A stretch of DNA of 64,000 nt from Casuarius casuarius (lineage: Eukaryota; Chordata; Aves; Casuariiformes; Casuariidae): positions 1,099,267 to 1,163,266 of the forward strand of contig PTFA01000055.1 of assembly GCA_003342895.1 (NCBI GenBank), written 5' to 3'. The translations under genes and the position numbers were made by a program. Positions 12,201-27,200 of the stretch are shown in pieces. A model generated the notes under the pieces. It ran no database searches. It saw only the letters and a list, made by a program, of their open reading frames with translations, and was not told where the DNA came from. Position 1 is the first letter of the stretch. Each line of letters begins with the position of its first letter.

Positions 12201-15200
12201 GGAGGTAAAACTATGTGCATGTGATGTTTTTAGTTGGCCAGAGCTTTTCTTTTCTCTGAAGTTTTCATATTTTTGTTTCTAAAGAAAATAAGTCTATTTC
12301 ATAAACAAAATGTCTAGTGTTGTAGGAAAAACATGTTCTCAAAAATTTTACACTGTTTTATCTCAAGCCACTTCTGTGCACTGTCTGGTCTATTTCTTCT
12401 ACACAGGATTTAAGAAAGCAATTTGCAAAATGTGAAACTGCAATTTGAAAGCCTGCAATTAAGGCTCCTTGTTTATAACCAAAAACTGGAATCCCTTCAA
12501 GATAAATTAATAAAACAAAAAAAAGGAGGAGTGACTTCAGAAATCCACTTAGCTCCATACTTTTTAGATAAGGCAAAACTTCAGACTTCCCACCTCAGTT
12601 CTTGTTAAATATGCACCTGCATATTTCTGTGACATCATTAAATAATCATGCTGTTTGCTGTGGGAGCTTATGATTTTTCAATTTTAGTTTGGTTTGCTTA
12701 TGGTGGGAAGGGAAGAGAGAGATGACATTACACTAGTTGATTCTGAAGCATCTGTGATTCTCTTATAACAGCCACAACTTGTGTTAAGAGACTGTTGTAT
12801 TCAAATTTTGTGTAGAAAACTGTATTCTACAAACCTACAACTCTGCTAATTTAGATTTAAGCAAATGCCTAAGCACTTGGATCTTGTGATTATTATTATA
12901 GTTCTTAATTCAAGCTTTGACATGGGCTAAGCCTGGGCTTTTTCAGTAGTGGAAAGAGTAAACATAGGCTGTCAAGTTGCTTGTGTGACTTAAAAAACAT
13001 AATGCTTAGTCCAGCCACATTTTTTCTACTTGACTCATACGGTGCAGTGACTTTGAATTGAAGTTTACTGCTTGGATGATGTAGAGTGTAAAGGAAATAA
13101 ATATCTCCATTGTAACAACCAACCTGTAGCACATATTCTCTCTAAACTTTTAAACTTGACTGTTTTAGAAATGCAGTATAGCTTTTCTGGCAAAAATTGT
13201 CTCCTAAGGTGTCTTAGCCTAAAGTGGAGTGTGAGGAAAAGGTCTCTGAAATCATTTTTGTTTATTCTGTTGTCTGAAAATAATTCTTCCTCTTGTCCCA
13301 CTTGAGGGCTGTACAAGAAACAGAGGGGAGCTGATATCAGAGCTGCACTTGCTTCCAAGTCAATGTCTTCTGGGAAATGCAACATTAAGCAGCAGCTTTC
13401 GAGCACTGCCAGATCCTGTCACATTTTTCTATGTTGATCTCTAATTTATTGTTCTCAATTCTGGAAATGCAATGTTCACAGATAATGTAATTACTGTCAC
13501 GCTGCTCTAATAATTACTTAGAATTCAACTCAGAGCTGATAAGGAATCCTCCGACAAAATAGCTTTTCATTAAAGAATCTTAATTAGTTGAAACCAGTCC
13601 TTCCTTTTAGGAATGTGCATACCAGACTAGACAAGTTTTTTTTTCCCCTCTGGTCCAAAATGGAATATCTAATCAAAGCTTAGAATAGCAAAGGAGTCAT
13701 ATGGGACAAAAGACATGAAGCCTTAGATGGTTCTCTGATTGTTAGCAAGAGGCTAAAGATGCTCCCCTTTCTATTATTCTCTTTGGTAAGTACTATTCCA
13801 CACTGTATAAATAACTAAATATATTTTGGCTGAGACAGCTGAACCACAACTGTCTGTCTTACTTGTGTAGGATATCTCTTGGGATGCAGGAGATGATTTT
13901 CAGATTTCTGATCTGAACAGGACAGGAAAGTGATTTAAAGCTGGGACTGTTCCTGCCTAAGACCACAGCCGTGGTCTTCATGTTTCAGAAAAAAGTCCTG
14001 GGTAGGGCTTCATGTTTCACAAAGGTTTGGGATTTGATGACAGTCAAGCAAATCAACTTTCAAAGACAGGCAGATAATTTCCCATATAGCTTCAATACAA
14101 ATTCTTAGAAGTTTTAGCCACTTAGAATAAATTTTTATACAGGACTTTTAACTGGAAGGACTTAAAACCCAGGAAATGAAACACAAAATGTATGTAGAGA
14201 GAGAGGAAAAGGAAGGAAGGAGGAAGGAAAGAAGACTCAAAGAACATAGTAACAATAAATTTTTTAAAAGACTCTTAGCTTGTAATTCTATTTGGTAGCT
14301 GAAGGAATGATTTAGGATGCAGGCTTGGTCTCTGTCTTCAGACCTCAAGAACAATTTGCGGTTGGAGGAGCTTGGTAGCAACTACTATATTTAGGATGTC
14401 TGACAGTTGGCTATCAAACAAATGATCGTGAACTTTTCCTTCAGAGGTTTCTGCACACTGTAAGCTGCAGCAGGTTTTGCTAAAGAGAATTGCATCTTCT
14501 TTGATCTGCAGTGTTTAGTCTAGTGATTTCTTCAGGTGTTTGATACTGGCATAAATACATTCATTTAGCTGTGAGAGTATTAATTACATTTATTTATGTT
14601 ACCCAAATAGTTGCCCTAAGACCACTTCCATTCCCTTAGGTAAAGTTGACTGCTTTATCCTGTGTAGGTTATTCCTGTCCTGAATGGAAACTCCCGTATG
14701 GCTGTAGGGTACAGATAGGAGAAGTTTAAACAGATGATGCTTAGATAGGAGAAGTTTAAACAGATGATGCTTAGACTTCTTTTAAATATGTTCCTGGGGG
14801 ATTGTCAGTGCCTGGCAGGACAGCTGAGCGCTCTGGCACGGGGGCTGCCCTTGCTGCGAGGTGGTACCTGGGAACTGCCAGTGCAGTGGTGGCAAGAGGG
14901 AGAAAAGGAGCAGCTTTTCAGTGAGGGAGCTCTTCCCGCCTCCAGGACAGTGAGGAAAGACAAAAAAAAGGTTATGGCTCTATAAAAAAGAGGAGAAACT
15001 GTGCTAAGCAGAAGACCTCTTCCCCAAAGAGAGCAGCAGTGGATGTTTCAAATATTTGCACTTGATTCTAACAACTCATCCTCAGTTTAGGGCAACAATA
15101 AGGTACCAGCTAATGTGATTAGGCTTGTACCCAAGGTAGAGAAGCCTTGAGCCTGAAATTGAAATATTGAGAGCTCAAGAGACCTTGCCAATCCTGTCAC

Positions 15201-18200
15201 TGTGTAGTCACTATAATTTCTGATAGGGGAAACATGCTATAAAATGTTACATGTGGAGTCATTGATACACCTATGGGTTGTGAAAGCTGCGGGGTTTTTT
15301 TTTTTTTCTTTTGTACCTGTGTGTGAATGCAACTTTTTTTTCTTTTTTTTTTCTTTTAACAAAGTTAGTATGTAGTGCTTTATGAAACAGGCCAATGTGT
15401 TGTGGTGGCAATCAGCTTGATAGGCAAAGGAAAACTTTCTAATCAGACATAGAAAATCAACCAAAGATGATTGAAATAAACTCTCCAGAGTTTTTGAACA
15501 GTGAGAAGAAACAGTAAGAGAAAGGCAGAAAAAAAGGATCATGTTGAAAGATTTCAATCATTTTTTAATTTTAACAAGTGTTTCAGGTTACATTTGAACT
15601 AAACCATTGTTTTTTAAATTAACCAGACTACTAGTCAAGCCATTCTGATGACAAGTTTTTATGCCTTTTTTCTCTTAAAAGTCTCAAAATCAGTTATTAA
15701 AAAATCTACTGATAGACAGTCATTTAGATGCCCAGCCAAGCATTCTGATCTTGGTAAACAACAGATTTATGATTGCTTAAGCCATTGCAAGTCATCTGCA
15801 TATGTTTTATGCAAGTCTTTACTTGCACGATTGTGTGCTATTTTTATTATGATACAAAGATCCTATTAAGTGTTCACAAAGAACCAAATTAATGTTGCAC
15901 TGACAACTGCAAATGTAACCCTTCCTAATTTTGAAGATCTGTCCTTATAGCCTAGATAGGTTTAAAAATTTAGTCTTTTTATTCAAGGGGGGGGGCATTT
16001 ATTGAATTGTCACTGAAAATGTTTAGAGCCTGAGACAGTAGTATTTTGATATTGAATGTTTTCACTTCTAGGACGCTTTCAAAACTAATTCGTTCTCTAG
16101 CTTAAATACTTTTGACATAAGAACTGGCCAGGAATAACTGTATGCTGAAGTGTATAAAATTTCTAGTAGTGGAAAAATGAGAAGTGGGAATAGCCTTCCA
16201 GTAAGAATAATCAGAGCAAAAGGTCTCTTTAGTGTGGAGCTTGAAAAATACACTGTAGCTGCCAGCAATAGATAGGAATCAACTCAGCAGTTCTGTACCC
16301 TACGCTCTGAACAGAAGCAGAGAGTTTGTCACTGTAGTTGATTTAGTGGCATGTTGAGGTCGCCCTGTTTGTATCAGTCCGATTCTTAGTGCATATATTT
16401 GCACATCTCAAAAGACAGACCAGTTGGCAAGGCAGTACAGGCTTCACCTCAGGATTAGCGGGGATTGTTTCTCAAACTTCAGCTGACTGAAAGCGATCAG
16501 CTGCTGCTCTTTTACTACTGCTGAAACTGCAAGTCAGATGTTATTTATGTAAAGCTGATGGCAGATCTTTGATATGAAGCAAATACTTGCAAAAGTTCAA
16601 GGAGTATTGTGAAATATAAGTTGGTGGTATGTGGTTCTTTTTCCCATTTTTAAAAGGTCCTTTTTAAAAAAGAATTGAATACTTGCAGCTCCTGTTGACT
16701 TTGGAAAATTCAGTCATGGTTAAATATCACCAAAAATGGAGTAGCTGACCTTAGCTTCTCAAACTTCTATTTACCCTGAATAAGAGATGTCTACACAAGA
16801 AAATAACATTTCCTAACTGTTAAACTTCCATGGTACTTCTGTGAAGTTGACACAGATCTTCGAAAGAAAGAACAAACGATTCTTTATCAAATGGTTGTTA
16901 ACTCTAGAATACTTTTTCTGAACAGAACTGGGCTGGACGGATATCTTAAAATCATGGCTGTACTTCATGTGCTGTGGGTGGGAAAGGTAAGGTATTAGCG
17001 CCAGTAATTCATGCAGAAAGCTCTATCTTAAACTGCATCTAAAAAACAGGATGTTTTTCTCCCTCCACAGTCTGACTTTAACTTTTGGGGGGGAAACAAA
17101 CCTTCCTCTGATATTCTCTTCATGGCTAGTTCCAAATTTCCCTGAATTGTTTATTGACCAATGAAAAGAACATTTGTAGCAAAAAGACCTGAGATTAATT
17201 CTATAATGCTTTTAGCTGGCTTGCAGATAAAATCCCTCCACCAACAGTACAGCGAAGGAGGTGTATGTTCTCTTGTTATTGCTAGAGTATCTGTTTCTAT
17301 TTCTCTTTCAGACTTAGTAGATATGGTTGTGTATTATTATATGCATATTATATATTACATGCTGCTATTCAATATTGATAATTTATGGTGTTATTCTAGC
17401 TTTTGGAAAATGTATTAAATTTTGAAATTGAAAATAAAATATGTATATAAAAATATAACACAGGAAAGAATAATATTAAATGCCTTATAAACTGTTAATG
17501 CATTTTTTTCAATGACTTTATTTCCCAAACTGCACTATGAAATGACAATGGTAAGGGCACATATCTTGAGTATATTCCACATCAAAGATGTCACACATGA
17601 AAATTTCAGGGAGTAAGTTTCTAACATATGCTAGAATTATTTTTTGCTGCCATTTCAGCTGAGATATACTGGTGCAAAGTTGGCATTACAGCTTCATCAG
17701 GTTTTTTAATTAGCCCTAGTGGACGCTGTATGCCACTCCAGGAATTCCTGGTACATTGATTCATTCACATAAAAACTAGCTTTTGTCTGTTGCCTGTAGA
17801 TTATGTTCACTTTGTAGGTACACTGGAGATGAGACACTGATAGATAAAATGGGGAGCCTGTAAAAGTCTTCGTTGGGCTTTTTTTAGGCCGTGAGATGAG
17901 TAAAGCTGCTTAGGTAGCAGCAGTTTATGAATTGCCTAGTGCAATACCAGTTGTTGTTGTGTCATTTTCTGTTCAACTGTCAAAGTGGAGTGTAGAATGA
18001 CGAACGAACTTTGTATTGCTATTAAGTTTTTTCTTAGAATGCAGTGTCTTTTGTGACTTGTGGTATGTGGAAGTGTTTTTGTGGCTATTTCTAGATTAGG
18101 CAGCTGTTTTATGGTTGCTTATGTTCATGGAAGATAGGATTTAATGACCGCTGTGGTCACTTGCAGTCCCACATCCCTAAATGCTTGGGTTTCTCAGTTA

Positions 18201-21200
18201 AAAATGTATAATGTATGTTGACACTGAGCCACTTGTTTCAACTGTGCAGTGCAAGCAGAGAGTTCTTACCACAGTTAACTATTCGTAGCTTCAGGAGCAT
18301 AAAACTGGAGAGGGGAGTAAGGAAAGAGACTGAGGATTATCTTCCCTTTCCCCAATGAACAGGAAAAAGGTGCAAACCCGAAGACCTCTAGAAGTTTTGT
18401 AGAGAACAGATACTGTGATTATCCATGCCAATGTGTGCTTAAGAATAGACCAGATTTTGGTACTAAGTAGGTTAATAGTGATCCATTTAAACAGAAAGAC
18501 AGCATCTGCTCTGCTGTGTTCTCACACAACAGAACAGACTATTCCACATTGGAATTTATCTGCTGTGCACTTGGGGATGAAGAGGCACTACTGTTTGACC
18601 TCACGATATGAGAAGTGCTGGCATCTGGGGCCCTTTCTTGGGAGAATTCCAACATTGCAACAAATAATGGCTTTCTTTTCCATTACTGCCTGTAGCAATG
18701 TCTTAACAAATATATTCCCACTGTAGTCATGATTTCTGGTTACTGATGTGAGAAAATGCTTAAAACAACATCTTGAATAATATTATTGATGATACCACTT
18801 TATTCCTTACAAAGAATTAAAAGCAATAGATAATCAGATCTGTTTGGATGATGGTCCTTTTTTTCAGTCTAAACTCAACGTCAAGAATTTTTTAAACTTT
18901 TCAAAATTTGTTTTAGCAACAGCAAATTTCATCCCTTACTCTCCAGTTCTGCTCTCAAAAAACCGCAAGTATCATTATTTAAATTTGTAAACGTCAGTTT
19001 AAACTTAACTAGAATATTTACTTCTGTAAAAATGCTTTCTATTATAGGCTGTGGTAGTGTCTCCCCATGCAGTTCAACTGGAGTTCAGTTTTGTAAAAAT
19101 CATTTTGATTTACATTTTGCTGCAACTTTTGTTAGCTGCACTTTGAATACAAAGTTCTTCTGAAAATAAAGTCTTTATGCTAAGAAGGTAAGGTTTTCAG
19201 GTCTCTATTAAAGTAAGGAAGTAAATATTTTCAATGGGGGAAAAAGGATTCTTTTTTCTATGTAGTCATGGCATAAGAAGATGGAGTAGCATAATGATTC
19301 CCTCTTACTCTAGTAGAAAGGGGCTCAGATATGAAAATGACTATTCTACTATATTCACGTGAAAATTATCATAGATCTGTTATCAGAAATATTAGGAAAG
19401 ACATTCTGTGTACAACTTGATTACAGTTTGCAAGTTGATTTTTTTGTTGTTGTTAAATTGCACATCTGAGATTTAACTGTGAAGTCTCCATATCCCCACT
19501 GGGCTCTTCAGTTTTAACTTGGTCAAGCTCTCTGTTTGCGTTTTGGTAATTTTTCCACTACATCACTGCGCAGAAGAGGTGTATAAGGCAAAAGGAAGAG
19601 ATATGTATTTGTGACTTTCCACTCTTGTCTATTCCACCGCACTTTTTACAGTTTTCTTGGATAATAGCTGAATTGATACTGATGCTTTTCAGACACATCA
19701 GATAAACAGAGTCCATGGACTACTGGCTTTTAGCATGCATGCTGACTGCATGTGTTTTTGCTGTACTATATAATAACGGGCTTGGATTTAAGTTTTGCGG
19801 TGCTTTGGCCAGCTGAGTGTGAGAGAGTCTTGTCAGGATATTTTTGCACTTCCTTCTGGAGGATTTCTTCTCTTCCTGAAGCCTTTAGTGATTCAGCTGA
19901 GAGCAAGCCAGTGATTATGCTGAGCATAAGGCAATGAAAGACTTGAGTTTGTAGCCGTTGTGAAGTAAAGAAATGGAAAAAGTTGCTGCTTTTCAGAACG
20001 CTTTTATTGCTGCCAAAGCATATCCGCCCTAAGACTGCTGACCTTTAAGAAAATCTACCCAGAAATCCATAAAAATAATTGGGGAAATTAATTAACAAAT
20101 AATGATAATAGGTCAGAAAGGCAAAACCAAAAGTGCCCTTGGTCCTGGTGGGGAGATAGTAACATGAATTTTCAACTAGGCATTATTTTTACATCAGTTC
20201 TGTGAGTATTACATTTCCCAGAATGTTCAAAGGGAATTGTGATCATTTCTCTCCTCCTGAGGAGTTTTATAGATGGGTGATTTTAAGTTCATTTGGACAG
20301 ACTGATGAAAAGCATTTTTTGTGCCATGGTTCATGTTCTTGCTATATTAAGAGAACAGAATATTTTATACATTAAAAATCAGCATAGCGGCAATGTGTCC
20401 ATCCTCAGAAGTATGTTAATTTGACTGCAACGTTTGGCAGTTTTCCCTGAATTTTTGACAGACTATTTTTATTTCATTTTTCAAAGATTGCATGCTAGCT
20501 GGCAAGGGAAAGCATAAGCACAAAGCACAGATTCAGAAGAAACTTAAGAATATGTAGAAACTGGATTTGCAATTCACATTTGAACATCGACAGGTAGTAA
20601 TCTACTCCAGCTCACAGGTTTGGCTACAGTGTGATGAGTATTCAGTGCCTTCTCCTTCCTTCATGCTTTTCTTACATACTCAGATCATGAAAGCTCAGTA
20701 GCATGTTCCACAATGACAAAAGTTGCCATTCTCTATATTAGCAAAATAAATTCTCCTTTGGGTAGAGGTTAGGCATAACACATACTGTTGGACATATATC
20801 CTTCAAACACCTCTGCCTCAGAATTTCTGATATATTCCTGTAAACTTTTATGCGCTTTTATCATGAGCTTCAACTCTGAAATTGTAGAACACTTCCCTAA
20901 TTCAAAGATACACGTAAGCTAACTGATCATTAGCCATAGTGGAAGGGTGCTGTGTAAGGAGAGTCATACCTTTAGCAGATAGTGACTGAGCTGACCTCCC
21001 TAACTGGTTGCACTACCTATTGCACAACCTAGCTACATCTTCGGTTGAATCGTAGGCATAATCCTTAAGAAACTATTGCTTGAGGTGATTTATGTGATTA
21101 TGTAAGTTAAAGAAGCCTTGGAGGCTACTTGTTTCTGAGTGAAAATGTTGAGTTTGCTTCCTCCAGTTAAGCTAGTGTTATAGAATTTAATTTCGTAGGG

Positions 21201-24200
21201 ACTCTGAAAAGAATACTTAAAAATATTTAAAAATTTTATAGCACAGTAGAAATAATAAGGTTTTGGATACTCACGTAGCATCATACTTGTTTTTGTTCAA
21301 AATAAAACATAAGATTCTAATTGACCCTGCTTGGCCTTTTTATTTAGGATAACAGTAACAAAATTAATCATTAATACTTAAAGAACTATGCTTTTTAATG
21401 TAGGAAAAGCAGTCCTGTTAACAATGTGGAGTTGGATGAAAAAATTGCTATAGGAGAAGAGATACTAACTTTGGGGCTTGCTAAGGATTAGACCGTGTGT
21501 GTCCTTGGCTTACCAGGCTGGTCGAGACAAGGCTGCAGAGAGGAAAGCTTACAGCAGCAGCACAGCAGCCAGCAAAACTGAGTTTCAGCAAAACTCAACT
21601 GTACAAGAAAGCTTGTATAAAACAAGCTGATACATCATACTTGACTCTTCCTCTCAACGTAGGGAAATCTGTTGTGGAGGAAAATCTCCAAATGGAGATT
21701 TGGAGTCCATGAGGAGTTTTGGGGAGAGTTGTGAACAATACATTTTTCTTTAGGTTAAAGTGCCTATGCTTATTCACTTAACCTTTTGCATGAAATTAAT
21801 ATCTTGTTCCTTTTTAAGCTTCTGTGTTTTATTTCCAGAAAATAACTACACACTCATTTTAACCACACTTTCTATGTGAAATTTGAGTTAGTTATAGATG
21901 ACTATAAATATAGTGTTATNNNNNNNNNNNNNNNNNNNNAAAAAAAGGAAAGTCAATAGATAAAGGTTCCTGAGGGCTTGTAGATAAAGCTAGATGGTAG
22001 GAAACAAAAGTTATAGCAGGATGTTCAAGAGGAAACGTGTCTTAGGAGCAAAGGAGGATAGCCTGGAGAGGAGCGCTAAAGTCGTAGAGGAATTGAATGG
22101 AGCTAAGTGATAATGGAGGGCCTTTATCCAAAAGATGGACTGGAGATCACAGGAGATAAGCTGAAACATTGTCTGGGAGTTGCTGTTTGGCCTTCAGCAA
22201 GCTGCTAGATTTCTAAGCCTCTTTGCATACATCTGTGCAAGTCTAATAAGTGACCTCACAAAGTTTTCCATATGTGACTGCATATCTTTAAGGCTTTCTC
22301 TCCCTTCTGTGAGAAATTGCAAAGTGCTAAGAATTGTACTGATTGGAGGACTTCTTCCAAACTCTTAAACAAAATGGGTTTTTATTCAGTTGACAATCGA
22401 GTGGGGCATGTATTCCTGGACTCTACTATTGTATTTCTAAAAGTTTTGTCTTTTATATTGCGTAACTCATCTAGGACCACATTACAAAGCTTTGATTCAG
22501 TACATTTTCAGGCATTCTAAAGCTGTTCTCCAGTACAAATTATTTGGTCCAAAGCCAACAAAGGAAGCTTTATTTAATGGATTGTACAAAACATTTCACA
22601 GGCTTTGAAAAGCTTGTGGCTACTGAATCTGGAACCACTTTCAAATATATATTTCTTTGTCTTTTTGGATATTTATCTACTTTTAATAATGAAGAGTTTT
22701 TTAATTATTATTATTCCGATTGTTTGGACTTGTTCCAGACAGTCGGTCTTTTGCTCTTCAGAGGTTAAAGATTAAAGAAAAAAAGCTGCAGGCAAAATTA
22801 TACAAAAGTTCTTGTGTAGCCCTGAAAAATAAAAGGCTTGATTTAAGCTCTACTGATAAATGTTTGACAAGTTGAAAACTTTTTTTTTTTTTTTAAATAT
22901 ACAGCTTTACTTGAAATACATGGATATTTTAGCCAGCCAGAATTGAACGCAGCATGAATTCCTACCACAGCCTTCTTGGCCTTCTGCAGTAAGGCCAAAG
23001 TACTCTGGCCTCCGAGCTCACAGATGGCAATTGTGCCACACATCCATATTTCCTTCCACTTGGAAAGTCTGTGACTACAACTCTTTTTCATAAGACAAGA
23101 CTATATAATCCACTGGTGGCATTATCACATATGAAGCAAAAATTAAAATGTGAAGATTCTTCCACTTACTGCACCAGCAAAGAATCCGCTTTCACGTGTT
23201 TGGACCCATCATTTCACAAATAGCGTTTTTATAGGTATGTCTTTACAAGCAGGTGCATGTTATACCTTCGCATGCTGCCAGCCAGATGCAGTCCAGCTCT
23301 GAACCTAAATCCACAGTGTAGTGCTGCTGTAGCTAGAAGACTCAAATTCCAGGAGAATTCATTTGCTTGGGCTCAGTGCTGCACTTCCCAAAGGACAGCG
23401 CTTCTTTTCTATAACTGGCTTGGTTCCAGCTAGCTGGGAACAGTGGCACAAGCTTGCACATACCTACTTGTGACACACTCAGTGCTACCAGTTTCCTCAA
23501 GTGAAACAGTTTTCTAATTGCAAAGGATGATATTATTCGCTACCTTCTCCTCATCAAGCTTTTGTGGGAGGCTGGACTAATATGCCCAGTCCTGCTCATC
23601 TCACTGAATATCTCACCAACAACCTAGGTACTTCATTTTATGCTGTTTGCTTCATGTACTTCATAAGAGCACAACTGAGACAGGCAGGCTTTTGCAATGC
23701 TGTAGTCTTGTTTTTTTATCAGCATAAAATACTGTAAGAAGGCACTCAGTAATTGAACTATAAACTTAGACATCTTTCCTAATACTACTTAACTATCAGT
23801 ACCTTTTTATCAGCTGCACTCCTCTATATTTGCTGGTCTTTAAAACATGCTTGCAGTGTTGTTTGATATACTCTGTGCTATACAAGACATTATAGCAGTA
23901 TTTTATTTTGCAAGAGAATAAGAGAACTCCATAAAATATTTTAATCTTCATCTTAAATTTCTCTGCCCTCTTTTATTGCCCAGGATAGATGTAGTCTCAT
24001 TTTTTTCCCAAAAAAAGCTTTTTTTTTTTTTTTGGAGTTTCCCAGTATTTTCCAGTTATACATACTTTTGCAAGATATTTCTGCTTGTTTTGTTCTCCTC
24101 CTCTATTACAATCAGACCTGCTTGTTTCAGTCTTTTCTTGCAAATTGCAGAGGAATTAGTAAAGATACTGAAATGCTATACTAGCAAGTGAGAAATAGAA

Positions 24201-27200
24201 CAAAGGTAACAGAGAGGTAGTGTGCCATGTAATCCCTGTAAACACGTAACTCCTGTTCTTGAATACCAAATGCAATTTTTTCCTTTCCAAGTTTTGCAAA
24301 AAACATGAGTATTTCTCTGAATAACCATGATTTATAGGGCATGCAATGGTTGTTTGCCCCAGACTGTACACAGATAAAATAATCTATCCTGAATTTACTT
24401 TCTTTTCTGGGTTAAGTCAGTAAACATGATGTCATTTATTATGGGTGATTTGTGGTGATTTTTTTTCCTCAGAAAAGAGCCAAGTGTTAGACTTCGTGCT
24501 ACTGTTCTGGTTGTGTTTATATCCGTCTATTCTGGGAAAGCATGTGAGTACTTATTCTGCAGTTCTCTGCTAGAGATTAGAGTGGCCAGGCCATATGCGC
24601 ACAGACAAGTGCCAGGGAATTCAATTTTAAGCATTTTTGCACAAACTGTTTCGAGGCAGAAGAACCAGGCAGACTCGGCGTGAAAGTCTGGTTAAAAGAT
24701 CCTGTAACTGAAAAACTCGTATTAGTGGCTACTGGACAAGTATGTGCTACTACCTTAGGCTTGTAATAGAAATAATATTTGGATTGTTGTCTGGGTGACT
24801 GAGTGTTAACCTTTGGTGTGTAGATACAAACTGTGCTCGGCAAAGAATGCCTCATGCACTAGATAGTTTTCTAATTCAGTTCAAATCAGCAGTGAGAGAG
24901 AGGTTGTCCTAGGTCGTCTCTGCTGCCCGGTTTGTTACTGAACAAGGATGTAAAAACTGGGATGTGAGTTTTATCTCTTGATATACATTCATTCTCAGCA
25001 TTTCTGATTAGTCGTTTGATCTGAATTTTGTTTTAGTGATTCTGTTAACACCATGTGAAATATTTCAAAATCCTGATAATTTAGGTATAGTAACTGTGAC
25101 TGAGTATGTAGTCAAATACAACATGCCTCACAAAAATGTTTTTTTCTCCTTAATCCACATAAATCTTGAAACAGTTCTCTTCAACTTCCCTCAACATTTT
25201 CCACTGCTTCTGCCAATAGTCTTTTCACATTATCTACTCAACCTTGCTAGAGACAGATGAGAATGTGTACATATCAGACAGAAACTGGAAGTCTGGAAGA
25301 GTACAAGCTAAATATTGTTATTAATATAAAATATGATTTTCAGTCATTAATGTTTTTAAATGTTGTGAATCATCAGCTTATGTTATGCAATATTCTTTGC
25401 ACTAAAAATGAAACAAATTGTGAATGCCAGGTTACTCTAAGTAAAGGATGTAAATTATTTTCAGTTGACCATGTAATGGGGGTCACCGTAACTCTATTTT
25501 CCATTTACCATCTGTGGATTTGAACGTATCTTTGACTAGCAAGATTTCCTTTTATAGAATCTGAATGTAATAAGATAGCTTTAGATTTATTTATTATTTA
25601 TAGTTTAATCTTATCCTGCTGATCGTGACACTTTTATTCAAAAACATTAGGCCCATGCTGTTGCATAGACCCTGGAATCCACAGCAGGTCGTATAATACC
25701 TTCACATATTAAAACATGCCACCTGATTTGTATACAAAATCAGACTTTAAAGCGTCTGATTTCTGGCTGAAATAGAATAAGAAGTTGAGAGAACATGAGG
25801 GTAGCCATACTGGATCAAATCAAGGCTGCATTTAGTCCAGTATGTCTCTAGCAGTAAATGTACGTAGATACCTAGAGAAAAAAGGCCTAGACAAGCGGGT
25901 GGAAAATTCCTCTTGTGTGTTCTTCCAGCTTCCGAATGTTTCCAGCTGAGGGGATTTCCTTAGCCAGATGTGCTTTCTGTGTGGTTTGTATCCTGCAGTA
26001 GTTTTCTCTTTCATGGACTCACTCAGTTACCCCTTGAATCTACGTAACTTCTAGCATCCAAAACATCCTTTGTCTGCAGCTTCCACAGCGCTAGTTCCTG
26101 CTGGGTGGAGAGTCACCTCCTTTCGTCTGTGATCAGTCTGGCCCCTTCTGGCTCCTTTAGCTGGATATTTTTTGGAGGCTCTTTACCATTATAGCCAGAT
26201 CTAATTTGACCTCACTCAGAATCGTGAGGGCTTGGGGGCTAGTAGCAAACAGCTGGCGTTTTTTATTTGTCTTCTAGTTTTTTTCTTTTAGCTTTTCACA
26301 TTTTCAAGCTTTTATTTCTAGCCATGAAGATTAGAAATGTATTCTTTTACAATTATGAGATTTGAAAATGCCGCATTAACATAGATTCATGAAACTTCAA
26401 GAGCATTTAGTATAGCAAGTATACCATAAAAATCACAGTAGTTGTCCATACTTCATTATTGGGAAGAAATTCCCTGTCAGCAGATGATGGACTCGCAATG
26501 GAGCACACAGAGCACAGAATGCATGGGTCACCTTTGGTAGCTTTAGGAGAATGTGTTTGAAGAGGTGAGCTGGAATCTGTGGCTTTCAGTGTTTCCTATT
26601 AAAATATGTTTTAAATGTCATCATAAGGCGAGCAAGGGGGAGGAAACATGTCTTTGAAGACCTCTAGAAGCTGCTTCTGTCCATCTTATTTGGGGGCTAA
26701 AGTGAGCAGGCTTCTGAAGGTCTTTAAGAGGCAAGGCGACACTTTGGCATCTACTTTTCTTCTTTGACTAAATAAGGGACTTAGATCCTTGCTTTAGCAG
26801 AATGTTTGATTAGAACTGTTTCACTGTCGAAGAGGTAACTTGGGAGTCCAAGAGAAGCAGCCTGAATCCCAACGCAATGTCAAAAATAACAGCAGCAATT
26901 ATTTTTACCCTGAGGTTTAACAGAATAGCTTGGAACCAATGTTAACGTACTGATTTTTCGAAAGGCAGATTTTGTCAGTTTAATTATGCTTTGAGGTCAG
27001 AGAGTAACTGAGGAAAACACTTTTTGTACATGAACAGGCATAGCAGAATTTGTTTAACAGAAAACTTTAAGGTCTAGGGAAGACAATAGATGAATGAATT
27101 ACTTTTCCGGCAAATTATTTCCCTCAATCTATCTGAGGGAATATTCTTATTGCTTGTCATGAATCTTTTCTGAGGAATAAAAGTAAACTCTGTTTAAATT

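Noticed and set aside
12423..12608. A 61-codon Gln/Leu/Lys-rich frame that looks like a coiled coil
   Set aside because: Short, AT-rich and isolated in intron 1, with no supporting splice or homology evidence.
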